A DNA stretch of 64,000 nt from Jannaschia helgolandensis. Its GTDB lineage: Bacteria; Pseudomonadota; Alphaproteobacteria; Rhodobacterales; Rhodobacteraceae. Below the pieces are notes generated by a model that did no database searches, had not been told where the DNA came from, and saw nothing but the letters and a program-made list of their open reading frames with translations. The stretch lies in the NCBI RefSeq assembly GCF_900109285.1, contig NZ_FNZQ01000003.1, forward strand, positions 298,962 to 362,961, read 5' to 3'. Shown one piece after another: positions 47,449-55,731 of the stretch (positions are counted from its first letter, which is position 1; each line of letters opens with the position of its first letter). A program made the translations under genes and the position numbers.

Positions 47449-48108
47449 TCAGGCGCAGATGCCGTTCAGATCTTCGGCGTAGGGGACAACGACCGGGCGG
47501 GCGAATGCTTCGGGCCCGGCCACCGGCATGACCTGCGACAGCAGGTTGCGGAGAGCGTCCGTGCGCCCGCCTGCGGGGTCGAGGGTGGCACAGCACAGAT
47601 ACTCCTCGACCAATGACGCCTGCTGCTCGTATCCGTAATCCAGGAAGGCGCGTGTGGGATCGGGTTCCAGCAGATACGGGTCATCGAGTGTCACCTGTTC
47701 GGTGAAGGCCTTGATCGGGCTATACCCGGTCCGCGCGCGGTTCTGCCATTGCCAGACATGCGTCGTCTCGTGGACGAGGAACATCGCGTAGGCGAGGTCG
47801 AGCGGCTTGTCTGCGGCATAATCGTCGCGCCAGGCCTCGCCGCTCAGGAACAGATTTTCGAACAGGACGATGCCGCCGGTGCGCGCGATGACGCGCCCGA
47901 CCTCGGGCGGGCCGATCCGCTCGCGGCAGGTGGCACGCGGACGGGCGTCATAGGTGATCGGAAAGGCCCCGACGATGGGCGCGCGAGTCAGGCGGACCTG
48001 CGACGTGTCGAGGGACGGGCCGTGGATCGGGGCGAGGAGGGCCGTTTCCGCCGGGGTCAGCGGGCGGGTGCAGGCGGCGAGGAGGGCGAGGAGGAAGAGG
48101 GCGCGCAT
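47449..48108 (-). CDS. Putative HExxH lipoprotein
   Basis: The 219-residue protein starts MRALFLLALLAACTRPLTPA, a lipoprotein signal with lipobox Cys13. A zincin-like motif, LVHETTHVWQWQNR, holds HETTH at residues 113-117. A downstream acidic helix, YEQQASLVEEYL (about residues 160-171), could supply a third ligand. Similar proteins in Rhodobacterales are uncharacterised. The N-terminal region contains APIVGAFPITYDARPRATC and a conserved RIGPPEVGRVIA. Protease activity is inferred only from the motif. The gene is convergent with uup. Confidence 0.68.
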   Translation of the reverse strand: MRALFLLALLAACTRPLTPAETALLAPIHGPSLDTSQVRLTRAPIVGAFPITYDARPRATCRERIGPPEVGRVIARTGGIVLFENLFLSGEAWRDDYAADKPLDLAYAMFLVHETTHVWQWQNRARTGYSPIKAFTEQVTLDDPYLLEPDPTRAFLDYGYEQQASLVEEYLCCATLDPAGGRTDALRNLLSQVMPVAGPEAFARPVVVPYAEDLNGICA

Positions 48109-48134
48109 GGGCGGCAGGTTAGGGCGAGAATGCA

Positions 48135-48149
48135 GGGTGGGTGAACCCA
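48135..48149. repeat. REP-like palindrome upstream of RAYT
   Basis: GGGTGGGTGAACCCA lies 30 bases before the RAYT start and shares the GGGTGG core of the three REP copies downstream. It is a shorter, partial copy. Confidence 0.6.
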
Positions 48150-48178
48150 TCATTAACCAATTTGTCGTCAGATGCGGC

Positions 48179-48673
48179 ATGTCGAATTACAGACGCTTCT
48201 TCGTTCCGGGCGGAACGTATTTCTTCACGGTGAACCTGGCGTGTCGCGGCGGATCGCTGCTGACCGACCAAATCGATGATCTGCGCTTGGCTTATGGGCG
48301 GATTGCCGGGGAGATGCCGTTCGCCACGCGGGCGGTCGTGATCCTGCCGGACCATATCCATGCCATCTGGACCCTTCCGGACGGGGATTCTGATTTTCCG
48401 ACCCGGTGGCGGCGGATCAAACGGGAATTTTCGGTATCGGTAGGGACGACCTGTTCCCGGTCAGTCAGCAAGGCGCGCAAGGGGGAGGTCGGGATTTGGA
48501 AACGTCGGTTTTGGGAGCGCTGCGTCCGGAACGAGGCGGAGTTGGCGGCGACGTTACGATATGTGTGGGGCAATCCGGTGAAGCATGGGCTGGCGGACCG
48601 GGCGGTGGATTGGCCGTATTCGTCGGTGCACCGGGAGGTGGCCGCAGGACGGTTGCCGAAGTGGGGGATCTGA
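48179..48673 (+). CDS. REP-associated tyrosine transposase (RAYT)
   Basis: This 164-residue Y1/HUH endonuclease of the IS200/IS605-like superfamily is of the RAYT type, which acts on REP palindromes. It begins MSNYRRFFVPGGTYFFTVNL. The HUH motif is in VVILPDHIHAIWTLP, and the catalytic Tyr is expected in TLRYVWGNPVKHGL followed by WPYSSVHR. REP-like palindromes lie on both sides. RAYTs are usually single-copy and domesticated rather than mobile. Confidence 0.9.
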   Translation: MSNYRRFFVPGGTYFFTVNLACRGGSLLTDQIDDLRLAYGRIAGEMPFATRAVVILPDHIHAIWTLPDGDSDFPTRWRRIKREFSVSVGTTCSRSVSKARKGEVGIWKRRFWERCVRNEAELAATLRYVWGNPVKHGLADRAVDWPYSSVHREVAAGRLPKWGI

Positions 48674-48687
48674 GGGCGTGCGGTGGC

Positions 48688-48708
48688 GTAGGGTGGGTGC
48701 AACCCACC
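48688..48708. repeat. REP palindrome, copy 1
   Basis: GTAGGGTGGGTGCAACCCACC lies 14 bases after the RAYT stop. It is an imperfect hairpin with the GTAG-type head typical of RAYT-linked REPs; the reading is GTAGGGTGGGTG then CAACCCACC. Confidence 0.75.
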
Positions 48709-48752
48709 GATCCGAAGTTTGCATCAGGCGGTCGGTTTGTGAGGCGCAGGAT

Positions 48753-48819
48753 GTAGGGTGGATGAAACCCACCGTTTGTGCGGGTTGAGGGTGGGAATGG
48801 TGGGTTTCACCCACCCTAC
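48753..48819. repeat. Inverted REP pair (BIME-like)
   Basis: GTAGGGTGGATGAAACCCACC (48753-48773, given as GTAGGGTGGATG + AAACCCACC) is followed after 25 bases by its near-exact inverse at 48799-48819 (GGTGGGTTTCAC + CCACCCTAC). The pair can form a long hairpin. The second copy contains the stop codon of the orphan gene at 48816. Confidence 0.8.
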
Positions 48820-49478
48820 GGTTTCTGGCTGAGATCATCAATAATTTTCCGAAAGTGTACTATCATCGATTTCGTATCGTCTACCTCTGAGAAATATCCA
48901 GATTTTGTCAGTCGCTGTTTTCCTGTCCTGTGATTTGAAATTACTGGCACGCTTATAAGGGAAATGAACTCATTTTTTGGACAGAATGGAATATATGACA
49001 ATAGTTGAAGTAACCTATCCTCTTGAACCCTTTTTAACCTAACGTCTGAGTGTGGGATTACGAACAGGTGTATGATTTCCGTTTTATGCTTTAGATGAAT
49101 GTCGAACACATTCCTAATTTCGTATTGGTCTGAAATTTCTATCGTATTTGAGCCTTGATTTATGCTAGTCCAGGTGTTCGGAGGCAGGCACTTGACGACC
49201 GATTTTATGATCGATAGCTTTGCAGAGCCCTCTCCCTTGCCTGGCAGCTTTCTTACAGCTGATTCGATTTGCGAAACGTCGCCACCCGAATATAACTCTC
49301 GCAGAGTGTTGCGAAGATCGTCGTACTTCCATTTACCGGGAGTCCCAAAAAATTTTTCTGCCGCCACTTCTTTAGCTTTATTCTCCGAAAAGGAAGATAT
49401 TTCGTCAGGGAAGCAAGTTGAAGCATATATCAACTGCCTCTTTGTTATGTTTGCTCGGTCATCGAACAAATCAAACAT
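48816..49478 (-). CDS. Orphan hypothetical protein, A/T-rich, coupled to parE
   Basis: I do not recognise this 220-residue protein. It starts MFDLFDDRANITKRQLIYAS, with the ATG overlapping the parE stop by eight bases. The N-terminal third is helical and charged (SSFSENKAKEVAAEKFFGTP), the middle basic (GKGEGSAKLSIIKSVVKCLP), and the C-terminal half has beta-like segments such as TEIIHLFVIPHSDVRLKR. There is no signal or membrane helix. Base composition differs sharply from its neighbours (19 of 60 bases G/C in 49081-49140), which suggests recent transfer. The stop codon falls in a REP palindrome, so the C-terminus may be truncated. Confidence 0.65.
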   Translation of the reverse strand: MFDLFDDRANITKRQLIYASTCFPDEISSFSENKAKEVAAEKFFGTPGKWKYDDLRNTLRELYSGGDVSQIESAVRKLPGKGEGSAKLSIIKSVVKCLPPNTWTSINQGSNTIEISDQYEIRNVFDIHLKHKTEIIHLFVIPHSDVRLKRVQEDRLLQLLSYIPFCPKNEFISLISVPVISNHRTGKQRLTKSGYFSEVDDTKSMIVHFRKIIDDLSQKP

Positions 49479-51429
49479 CCAACTCCCCCGCAAACTGCGC
49501 ATTCTCCGAGATATACTGAAACCGCATCTCTGGTTTCTTCCCCATCAGCCGTTCGACCAGATCGCCGGTATCGCCCGGCGTCTCTTCGTTGATCGTGATG
49601 CGGATCAGCTTGCGGGAGGCCGGGTCCATGGTGGTTTCCTTCAGGTCTTTCGCGTCCATCTCGCCCAGACCCTTGAAGCGCGAGACGTCGATCTTGCCTT
49701 TGCCACCAAGGCCGCGGGCCAGCGCGGCGTCGCGTTCCGCCTCGTCAACGCAATAGACGCGGTGCGCGCCCTGCGTCAGGCGGAACAGGGGCGGGCAGGC
49801 GAGGTAGAGATGGCCCGCGTCGATCATCGGGCGCATCTGGGTGAAGAAGAACGTCATCAGGAGCGCCGCGATATGCGCGCCGTCGACGTCGGCATCGGTC
49901 ATGATGATGACCTTGTCATAGCGCAGGTCATCGATGTTGAACCGGGTGCCGAGCGAAACGCCGAGGGCCTGTGACAGGTCGCTGATTTCCGCGTTCGATG
50001 TCAGTTTGCCGGATGCCGCGCCCAGCACGTTCAGGATCTTGCCGCGCAGGGGCAGGAGGGCCTGGGTCTTGCGGTTGCGGGCCATCTTGGCGGAGCCGCC
50101 CGCGCTGTCGCCCTCGACGATGAAGAGTTCGGTGCCGTCGCGGGCGTTCTGCGAGCAGTCGACGAGTTTGCCGGGAAGGCGGAGTTTTTTCGTCGCGGAT
50201 TTCCGGGCCGTTTCCTTTTCGGCGCGGCGGCGCAGGCGTTCCTCGGCGCGCAGGACGAGGAAGTCGAGGATCGCACCCGCGGATTTCGTGTCGCCCGCCA
50301 GCCAGTTGTCGAAGCGGTCGCGGACGGAGTTTTCGACCATCCGCTGGGCGTCGACGGTGGCGAGGCGGTCCTTGGTCTGGCCGACGAATTCCGGGTCGCG
50401 GATGAAGCAGGACACCAGCGCGCCCGCCCCGGTGGTCAGGTCGTCGCGGGTGATTTGCGCGGCCTTCTTGTTGCTGGCGTGTTCGCCGTAGGCTTTGATG
50501 CCCTTGAGGATCGCGGCCCAGAACCCGGCCTCGTGCGTGCCGCCTTCGGGGGTGGGAACGGTGTTGCAGTAGGACTGGATAAATCCGTCGCGGGACGGGG
50601 TCCAGTTGATCGCCCATTCGACCTTGCCCGGCACGCCGAACTTTTCAAACGACACGGTGTCGGCGAAGGGGGCGTCGGCATAGGTGCTGGCGGTGCCGAG
50701 GGTTTCGCGCAGGTAGTCGGACAGGCCGCCGGGGAAGTGAAATGTCGCCTCGGTCGGGGTTTCGCCGTCGTCGATGCCGGATTTCCAGCGGATTTCGACG
50801 CCCGAGAACAGGTAGGCCTTGGAGCGTGCCATGCGGAACAGACGGGACGGTTTGAAGGTCAGGGCGCCGAAGATTTCGGGGTCCGGGTGGAAGGTGACGG
50901 CGGTGCCGCGTCGGTTCGGGGCCGCGCCGACCTTGGCCAGCGGGGCCTGCGGCACACCTTTGGAGAATTCCATGGCGTAGAGTTCGCGGTTGCGGGCGAC
51001 TTCGACGCGCAGGTGGTCGGACAGGGCGTTGACGACGGACGAGCCGACGCCGTGCAGACCGCCCGAGGTCTGGTAGCTGTCGCCCGAGAACTTGCCGCCC
51101 GCGTTCAGGGTGCAGAAGATGATTTCGAGCGCGGATTTCGACGGGTCCTTGGGGTGCGGATCGGTCGGAATGCCGCGTCCGTTGTCGCGCACGGAGACGT
51201 GGCCGTTGTCGTGCAGCTCGATCTCGATCCAGGTGGCGTGGCCCGCGACGGCTTCGTCCATCGAGTTGTCGACGATTTCGGCGACCATGTGGTGCAGCGA
51301 CCGTTCGTCCTTGCCGCCGATATACATGCCGGGGCGCAGGCGCACATGCTCCATATCCTCCAGCACCTCGATGGAGGAGGCGTCGTAGGTATCCTTGGAG
51401 GCGGCGCTGTTGAGAAGGTCTTCGGGCAT
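49471..51429 (-). CDS. parE: DNA topoisomerase IV subunit B
   Basis: ParE supplies the ATPase and TOPRIM parts of topoisomerase IV, which decatenates chromosomes. The 652-residue protein has the GHKL ATPase motifs (EIVDNSMDEAVAG, DNGRGIPTDPHPK, SGGLHGVGSSVVNALS). It also has the TOPRIM segments LFIVEGDSAGGSAKMARN and IIMTDADVDGAHIAALL. The length and the lack of the GyrB insertion favour ParE over GyrB. It overlaps an A/T-rich orphan gene at its 3' end. parC is not in the window. Confidence 0.92.
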   Translation of the reverse strand: MPEDLLNSAASKDTYDASSIEVLEDMEHVRLRPGMYIGGKDERSLHHMVAEIVDNSMDEAVAGHATWIEIELHDNGHVSVRDNGRGIPTDPHPKDPSKSALEIIFCTLNAGGKFSGDSYQTSGGLHGVGSSVVNALSDHLRVEVARNRELYAMEFSKGVPQAPLAKVGAAPNRRGTAVTFHPDPEIFGALTFKPSRLFRMARSKAYLFSGVEIRWKSGIDDGETPTEATFHFPGGLSDYLRETLGTASTYADAPFADTVSFEKFGVPGKVEWAINWTPSRDGFIQSYCNTVPTPEGGTHEAGFWAAILKGIKAYGEHASNKKAAQITRDDLTTGAGALVSCFIRDPEFVGQTKDRLATVDAQRMVENSVRDRFDNWLAGDTKSAGAILDFLVLRAEERLRRRAEKETARKSATKKLRLPGKLVDCSQNARDGTELFIVEGDSAGGSAKMARNRKTQALLPLRGKILNVLGAASGKLTSNAEISDLSQALGVSLGTRFNIDDLRYDKVIIMTDADVDGAHIAALLMTFFFTQMRPMIDAGHLYLACPPLFRLTQGAHRVYCVDEAERDAALARGLGGKGKIDVSRFKGLGEMDAKDLKETTMDPASRKLIRITINEETPGDTGDLVERLMGKKPEMRFQYISENAQFAGELDV

Positions 51430-51861
51430 TGGCTGCTCTATCTTGTGTGCTCACGGACAGAATAGGCGAGATGCGGGGGTGGGGAAAGGGTGTGTGCGGT
51501 AAGTGTGATGCATCGGTCCGGTATGGACACATGTGTGGATCCGTTGGCGCGAAGGTGCCCAATCCCAAATCGGTTCCGGGCTGCAAAGCGAAGTTCCAGC
51601 CGCATTGCCGCGTGCGCGCCGCGTCATCTTTGCCCCATGCAACCGACACCGGAGCCTGGCCAATGTCGGCCGCTTTGCTGAAGTAAAGGTCGGGATGCCG
51701 ATGGACCGGATTGCGGTGAAGGCGACGGAGAGGCCGAGCGGGCCACTAGCAGAAGAAAGCTGCACGCCCGTGACCTGTCTGGCGCAGGGAAGAGACCTGG
51801 CAGAGCGCAGGCCGCGCATCCCGACAGTGCAGACCAGCGGTATCGCCTGTCTGTGGTGCCG
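51430..51861. other. 432-base stretch without a recognised gene
   Basis: This segment between ccmG and parE, both on the minus strand, contains open frames without ribosome sites or recognisable motifs. It should hold the parE promoter. I see no tRNA, clear terminator or mobile element. Confidence 0.5.
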
Positions 51862-52401
51862 TCAGGGCGTGCGCGCGGCCTCGATGGCGGGCAGGATCTG
51901 ATCTTGCATGACCGACGCCGTGATCGGCCCGGCATAGCGCAGGCGGACGATACCCGCGCCGTCCACGATGAAGGTTTCGGGCACGCCATACAGCCCCCAT
52001 TCGATACCGATGCGGCCGGTATCGTCGGCCCCGATGGCCGCATAGGGGTCGCCCAGTTCCTCGAGGAAGCCCAGCGCCGCGTCGGGCGAGGCATCGCGTT
52101 GGTCCTTGTAGTTGATGCCATAGACCGGAACGATCTCCGACAGGGCCTGGATCTGGGGATGTTCGACCCGGCAAGGGACGCACCAGCTGGCCCAGAAGTT
52201 GATCAGCTTGACCTCTCCGTCCGTCAGGACAGCGGAGGTCAGCGCCGGTTTTCCGGGCAGAGCGGTCAATTCCAGTGCCGGGGCGGGCCTGCCGATGAAG
52301 GTCGACGGCAGGGCACTGGGGTTGTCGCGGAACAGACCGGACGCGAAGAATCCCCCGAGCGCCGCGAAAATCGCGAGGGGGATGAGGGCGAGGATCTTCA
52401 T
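51862..52401 (-). CDS. ccmG: Thiol:disulfide interchange protein CcmG (DsbE)
   Basis: CcmG reduces apocytochrome c or CcmH disulfides in the periplasm before heme attachment. The 179 residues have an N-terminal membrane anchor (ILALIPLAIFAALGGFFASG). The thioredoxin fold carries active site FWASWCVPCRVEHP, with the cis-Pro loop in LYGVPETFIVDGAG. The ATG overlaps the ccmD stop (ATGA). It is the last gene of the ccm cluster. Confidence 0.95.
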   Translation of the reverse strand: MKILALIPLAIFAALGGFFASGLFRDNPSALPSTFIGRPAPALELTALPGKPALTSAVLTDGEVKLINFWASWCVPCRVEHPQIQALSEIVPVYGINYKDQRDASPDAALGFLEELGDPYAAIGADDTGRIGIEWGLYGVPETFIVDGAGIVRLRYAGPITASVMQDQILPAIEAARTP

Positions 52402-52535
52402 TGTTCGATCTCCTTCAGGCGGCGCGCGGTACGGCGAGAGGCGACGACGGACTGCAAGATCAGGCCCGCGATCAGGATGCCCGACAGGCCATAGGCCAGC
52501 AGGATATCGAAGCTGTATTTGCCAAGGTCGATCAT
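52398..52535 (-). CDS. ccmD: Heme exporter protein CcmD
   Basis: CcmD is a tiny membrane protein that stabilises the CcmABC-CcmE heme-handling complex. The 45-residue frame reads MIDLGKYSFDILLAYGLSGI then LIAGLILQSVVASRRTARRL and KEIEQ. It has one membrane helix and a basic cytoplasmic tail, as in the family. Position between ccmC and ccmG and the ATGA overlap with ccmG make the call secure. It starts 10 bases after the ccmC stop. Confidence 0.92.
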   Translation of the reverse strand: MIDLGKYSFDILLAYGLSGILIAGLILQSVVASRRTARRLKEIEQ

Positions 52536-52545
52536 GGGCGATCCT

Positions 52546-53274
52546 TCATGCGAGACGGGCTTTTGCGGCAAGGGAATGCAGACGGCGCCGGCGCAGCTCC
52601 GTCCGGGTGCGCATCAGGACCAGCGCGAGAAACAGGGCCACGAACCCGGCGAGCGTTACGACCAGTGGCAGCCAGAAGACGTCGGAGATATTCTCCTGTG
52701 CATCCAGCGACAGCGATGCGCCCTGATGCAGGCCCTGGTTCCAGAACTGCGCGGCGTAGCGCGACAGCACTGCGAAGACCGTGCCGACAAGGCAGAGGAT
52801 CGACGTGAGGTCGGCGGCGGCATCCTGGTTTTCGATGGCCGACCAGAGTGCGATATAGCCAAGATAGAACAGTCCTAGGATCAGGAAAGACGTCAGGCGT
52901 GGGTCCCATTCCCAGTATGTCCCCCACATCGGCTTGCCCCAGATCGCGCCGGTCAGAAGCGCCACGGCGGTCATCACGAGACCGATGGGTGCAGCGGCGC
53001 GGGCGGCCAGTGCGGAGACGTGGTGGCGGCGGATCAGCCAGATCAGCGAGGCGACCAGCATCATGAACCACGCATTGATGGCAAGGAAGGCGGAGGGGAC
53101 GTGGAGGTAGATTATCTTGACCGAATAGCCCATGCGGAAGTCTTCTGGCGTGAAGAAGAACCCCCAGATCAGGCCGCTGCCCGACAACATGATCGCCACG
53201 CCCCAGACCCATGGCTGAACCCTGGCGGACAGCGCCATGAAGCGGCGCGGATTGGCGTATTCCCAGATCGACAT
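52546..53274 (-). CDS. ccmC: Heme exporter protein CcmC
   Basis: CcmC is the six-helix heme-handling protein that loads heme on CcmE in cytochrome c maturation system I. The 242-residue protein starts MSIWEYANPRRFMALSARVQ. It contains the tryptophan-rich WWD-type motif WGTYWEWDPRLTS between conserved His residues (YLHVPSAFLAINAW and later loops). It lies upstream of ccmD. Unusually, a methyltransferase gene separates it from ccmB. Confidence 0.95.
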   Translation of the reverse strand: MSIWEYANPRRFMALSARVQPWVWGVAIMLSGSGLIWGFFFTPEDFRMGYSVKIIYLHVPSAFLAINAWFMMLVASLIWLIRRHHVSALAARAAAPIGLVMTAVALLTGAIWGKPMWGTYWEWDPRLTSFLILGLFYLGYIALWSAIENQDAAADLTSILCLVGTVFAVLSRYAAQFWNQGLHQGASLSLDAQENISDVFWLPLVVTLAGFVALFLALVLMRTRTELRRRRLHSLAAKARLA

Positions 53275-53452
53275 TACGCGCGTTCTATGGGGCGTAGCCG
53301 GGGGTCGCAAGCGATCTCGCGCAAGGGTGAAGGCCCGGTTTTCCGGTTGCGGCAGGGGATGCGTGCAACAGGCCCTGCCGGGGGCGTCTATCCCGGCACA
53401 GACGCCATTCGGGTCAGGCACTGGCGCAGGGCGCGCGCCCCGTCGCGATCAC

Positions 53453-54292
53453 CTATACCTGTGACGGCAAAATGCCATCGCCCTGAGATGCCATCGGATG
53501 CCGTTTCAACCCGGTCAGGACGTTCACCGCATCGGGATAGATCATCCGGTCGCCCACAACGTAGTCGCGGAGCGCGCGGGACACATCGGCGATCAAGGCG
53601 GTCCTGTTCTGGTCTGCAAGGTCATGGAAGGCGGCCGCTATTGGCATGGAAGCCAGATGAAGCGGAACGAAGTCCGCGGCCAGCGGGACGTTGATCGACA
53701 ATTCCTGCCGCACCACGGAAACATTGTGGAACCCGGCGGCGGACAGGCTGTCCTCCAGCGTCCGGGCCGACGGGGTTTGTCTCTGGGCGCGTTGCTTTCG
53801 GGCGATCCGCGGAGAGATGTGCGTTTCGAGGGCCGCGCACAGTGCCTTGGTATATACGCTGTGTCCGTCCCAGATGGACACAGCAATGCGGCCACCCGGA
53901 ACGAGGATGCGGTGAAACTCCGCCAATGCTGCGGCCTGATCCGGGAAATAATGGTATCCGTGCTGGGATATGAGGGCATCGATACTGTCTGACGGCAGCC
54001 CGGTGTCCACCGCATCGCGTTCGACCCAGGTGATGTCCAGTTCGGCGGCAAGGCTGTGCGCCATCGCCAGCATACCGGCGTTGTTGTCCAACCCGGTCAC
54101 ATGTCCGTCATCGCCGACAGCCCGTTTTGCCAGTCGCGTGGTGATGCCCGTTCCGCAGGCCACGTCCAGAACACGCTCTCCGGGTGCCAGCGAGACCTGA
54201 GCCAGCAGCGCCTCGGCCCAGCGTCCGAACCAGAGGGGCACAAGGGTTCTTTCGTAGATATCGGGACCGGAGCCGGAGAGTTGGAAGGACAT
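53453..54292 (-). CDS. Class I SAM-dependent methyltransferase
   Basis: The 279-residue protein begins MSFQLSGSGPDIYERTLVPL, with AAGGAAG about nine bases before the ATG. The Rossmann SAM site is GERVLDVACGTGITTRLAKR, followed by the acidic loop VTGLDNNAGMLAMA, motif II-like DALISQHGYHYFPD and post-motif FHRILVPGGRIAVSIWDG. It resembles UbiE/methyltransferase-11 type small-molecule enzymes; the substrate is unknown. It stands between ccmB and ccmC on the same strand, where related bacteria usually have no gene, with gaps of 127 and 178 bases. Confidence 0.85.
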   Translation of the reverse strand: MSFQLSGSGPDIYERTLVPLWFGRWAEALLAQVSLAPGERVLDVACGTGITTRLAKRAVGDDGHVTGLDNNAGMLAMAHSLAAELDITWVERDAVDTGLPSDSIDALISQHGYHYFPDQAAALAEFHRILVPGGRIAVSIWDGHSVYTKALCAALETHISPRIARKQRAQRQTPSARTLEDSLSAAGFHNVSVVRQELSINVPLAADFVPLHLASMPIAAAFHDLADQNRTALIADVSRALRDYVVGDRMIYPDAVNVLTGLKRHPMASQGDGILPSQV

Positions 54293-54419
54293 CGGATGGT
54301 CTTCCTTGCTTCCTTTTTGGGGCATACCGCTGCGCGGGATGTAAGGACGATACCCTCCGCAGGCCGCCTCTGTCCATTTCGCGCCGGGCGGCGGCGGGGC
54401 GCACCGGTTGGCCGTCGCG

Positions 54420-55076
54420 TTATCGCAGGTTGACGCGAAGCGCGGCGGCGGTGGCAAAGGGTAGAAGCGCGATACAGCCCAGCGTGATGCCGCCCAGCAG
54501 GGCGAGGGGGGTGGCGGTGGGCAGGCCTTCGGCTCCGCGGCGCACGACTTCTGCTCCGAAGACGAGTGTGGGAATGTAGAGCGGCAGCACAAGGAGCGAC
54601 AGAAGCAGCGAGCCGCGTTTCAGGCCCACTGTCAGCGCCGCGCCGAAAGTGCCCAGCCATGACAGGGCCGGGGTGCCGATCAGCAGCGCGATCACCAGCC
54701 AGAGGGTCGCGGAGGAGGGCAGGAACAACAGCAGGCCCAGCGCGGGGGCGATGATTGTCAGGGGCAGACCGGTTGTCAGCCAGTGGGTCAGGGCCTTGAT
54801 GGTCGCCACGCCTTCCAGCGGCAAGGGCGCGGTGGCGATCAGGTCGAGGGAGCCGTCCTCGAGGTCCAGCGCGAAAATGCGGTCCAGTGAGAGCAGGCAG
54901 GCCAGCAGCGCACCGAGCCACAGGATGCCGGGTGCGATCGGCCCGAGCAGGGTGGGCTGTGGCCCGACGGCGAGGGGCACCAGTGTGGCGAGGATCAGGA
55001 AAAACGCCAGCCCCAGACCGAAGCCGCCCCCCGCCCGGATCGCCAGCCGCAGGTCGCGAAGCAGGAGCGCCGTCAT
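54420..55076 (-). CDS. ccmB: Heme exporter protein CcmB
   Basis: CcmB is the six-helix permease of the CcmAB ABC transporter that releases holo-CcmE. The 218 residues start [20 protein letters not shown] and contain [39 protein letters not shown] and [19 protein letters not shown], all typical of CcmB. The ATG at 55076 overlaps the ccmA stop by four bases. Confidence 0.95.
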   Translation of the reverse strand: MTALLLRDLRLAIRAGGGFGLGLAFFLILATLVPLAVGPQPTLLGPIAPGILWLGALLACLLSLDRIFALDLEDGSLDLIATAPLPLEGVATIKALTHWLTTGLPLTIIAPALGLLLFLPSSATLWLVIALLIGTPALSWLGTFGAALTVGLKRGSLLLSLLVLPLYIPTLVFGAEVVRRGAEGLPTATPLALLGGITLGCIALLPFATAAALRVNLR

Positions 55077-55690
55077 TCCAACGCCTCGGCGAAAGGGTCG
55101 GTCGTGTCGTCGGTCTGCGTCGCGGCGAAGCGTGTCACGTCGAGGGTGCGGGTGTCCGGCAGGCCAAGGTCGATGTGGGTGGCGAGGATGGCACAACCTC
55201 CGGTTTGCAGATGCACGGCGACCGCGCGACCGAACAACGCGACATTGGCGGCATCCAGCGATACCGTCGGCTCGTCCATCAGCCAGACCGGACGGGCGGT
55301 CAGCGGCAGGCGGGCAAGGGCGACACGGCGCTTCTGCCCGGCGGACAGGTCGGCGGCACGACGGTCGAGCAGGGCGCGCAGGTCAAAGGCATGAACGGCG
55401 GGCGCGATATCGCGGCGTCCGAAGACACGCGCCCAGAAGGTCAGGTTCTCGGCCACGGTCAGTTGCGATTTCAACCCGTCGGCATGGGCGGCATAGGCGC
55501 AGACGTCCGTATCGACAGTGCCCCTGACCGGGGGCGTCAGTCCGGCGAGGGTGCGCAACAGCGTCGTTTTGCCGGCGCCGTTGGGGCCGCGCAGCACCAG
55601 CGCTTCACCCGCCGCGACGGAAAACGTCACGTCCCGCAGAACGGTGATTTCGCCCCGGCGGCAGGACAGGTCGGTGACGGTAAATGTCAT
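55073..55690 (-). CDS. ccmA: Cytochrome c biogenesis ATPase CcmA
   Basis: CcmA is the ATPase of the CcmAB complex. The 205-residue protein has Walker [19 protein letters not shown], signature [14 protein letters not shown] and Walker [14 protein letters not shown] with a switch His in ILATHIDL. It is the first gene of the ccmA-ccmB-(methyltransferase)-ccmC-ccmD-ccmG run. The ccmE, ccmF and ccmH genes are not in the window. Confidence 0.94.
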   Translation of the reverse strand: MTFTVTDLSCRRGEITVLRDVTFSVAAGEALVLRGPNGAGKTTLLRTLAGLTPPVRGTVDTDVCAYAAHADGLKSQLTVAENLTFWARVFGRRDIAPAVHAFDLRALLDRRAADLSAGQKRRVALARLPLTARPVWLMDEPTVSLDAANVALFGRAVAVHLQTGGCAILATHIDLGLPDTRTLDVTRFAATQTDDTTDPFAEALE

Positions 55691-55731
55691 GGAGCGGGTT
55701 TAGGGGGCGTTCGGGCGGGGGGAAAGAGGTG

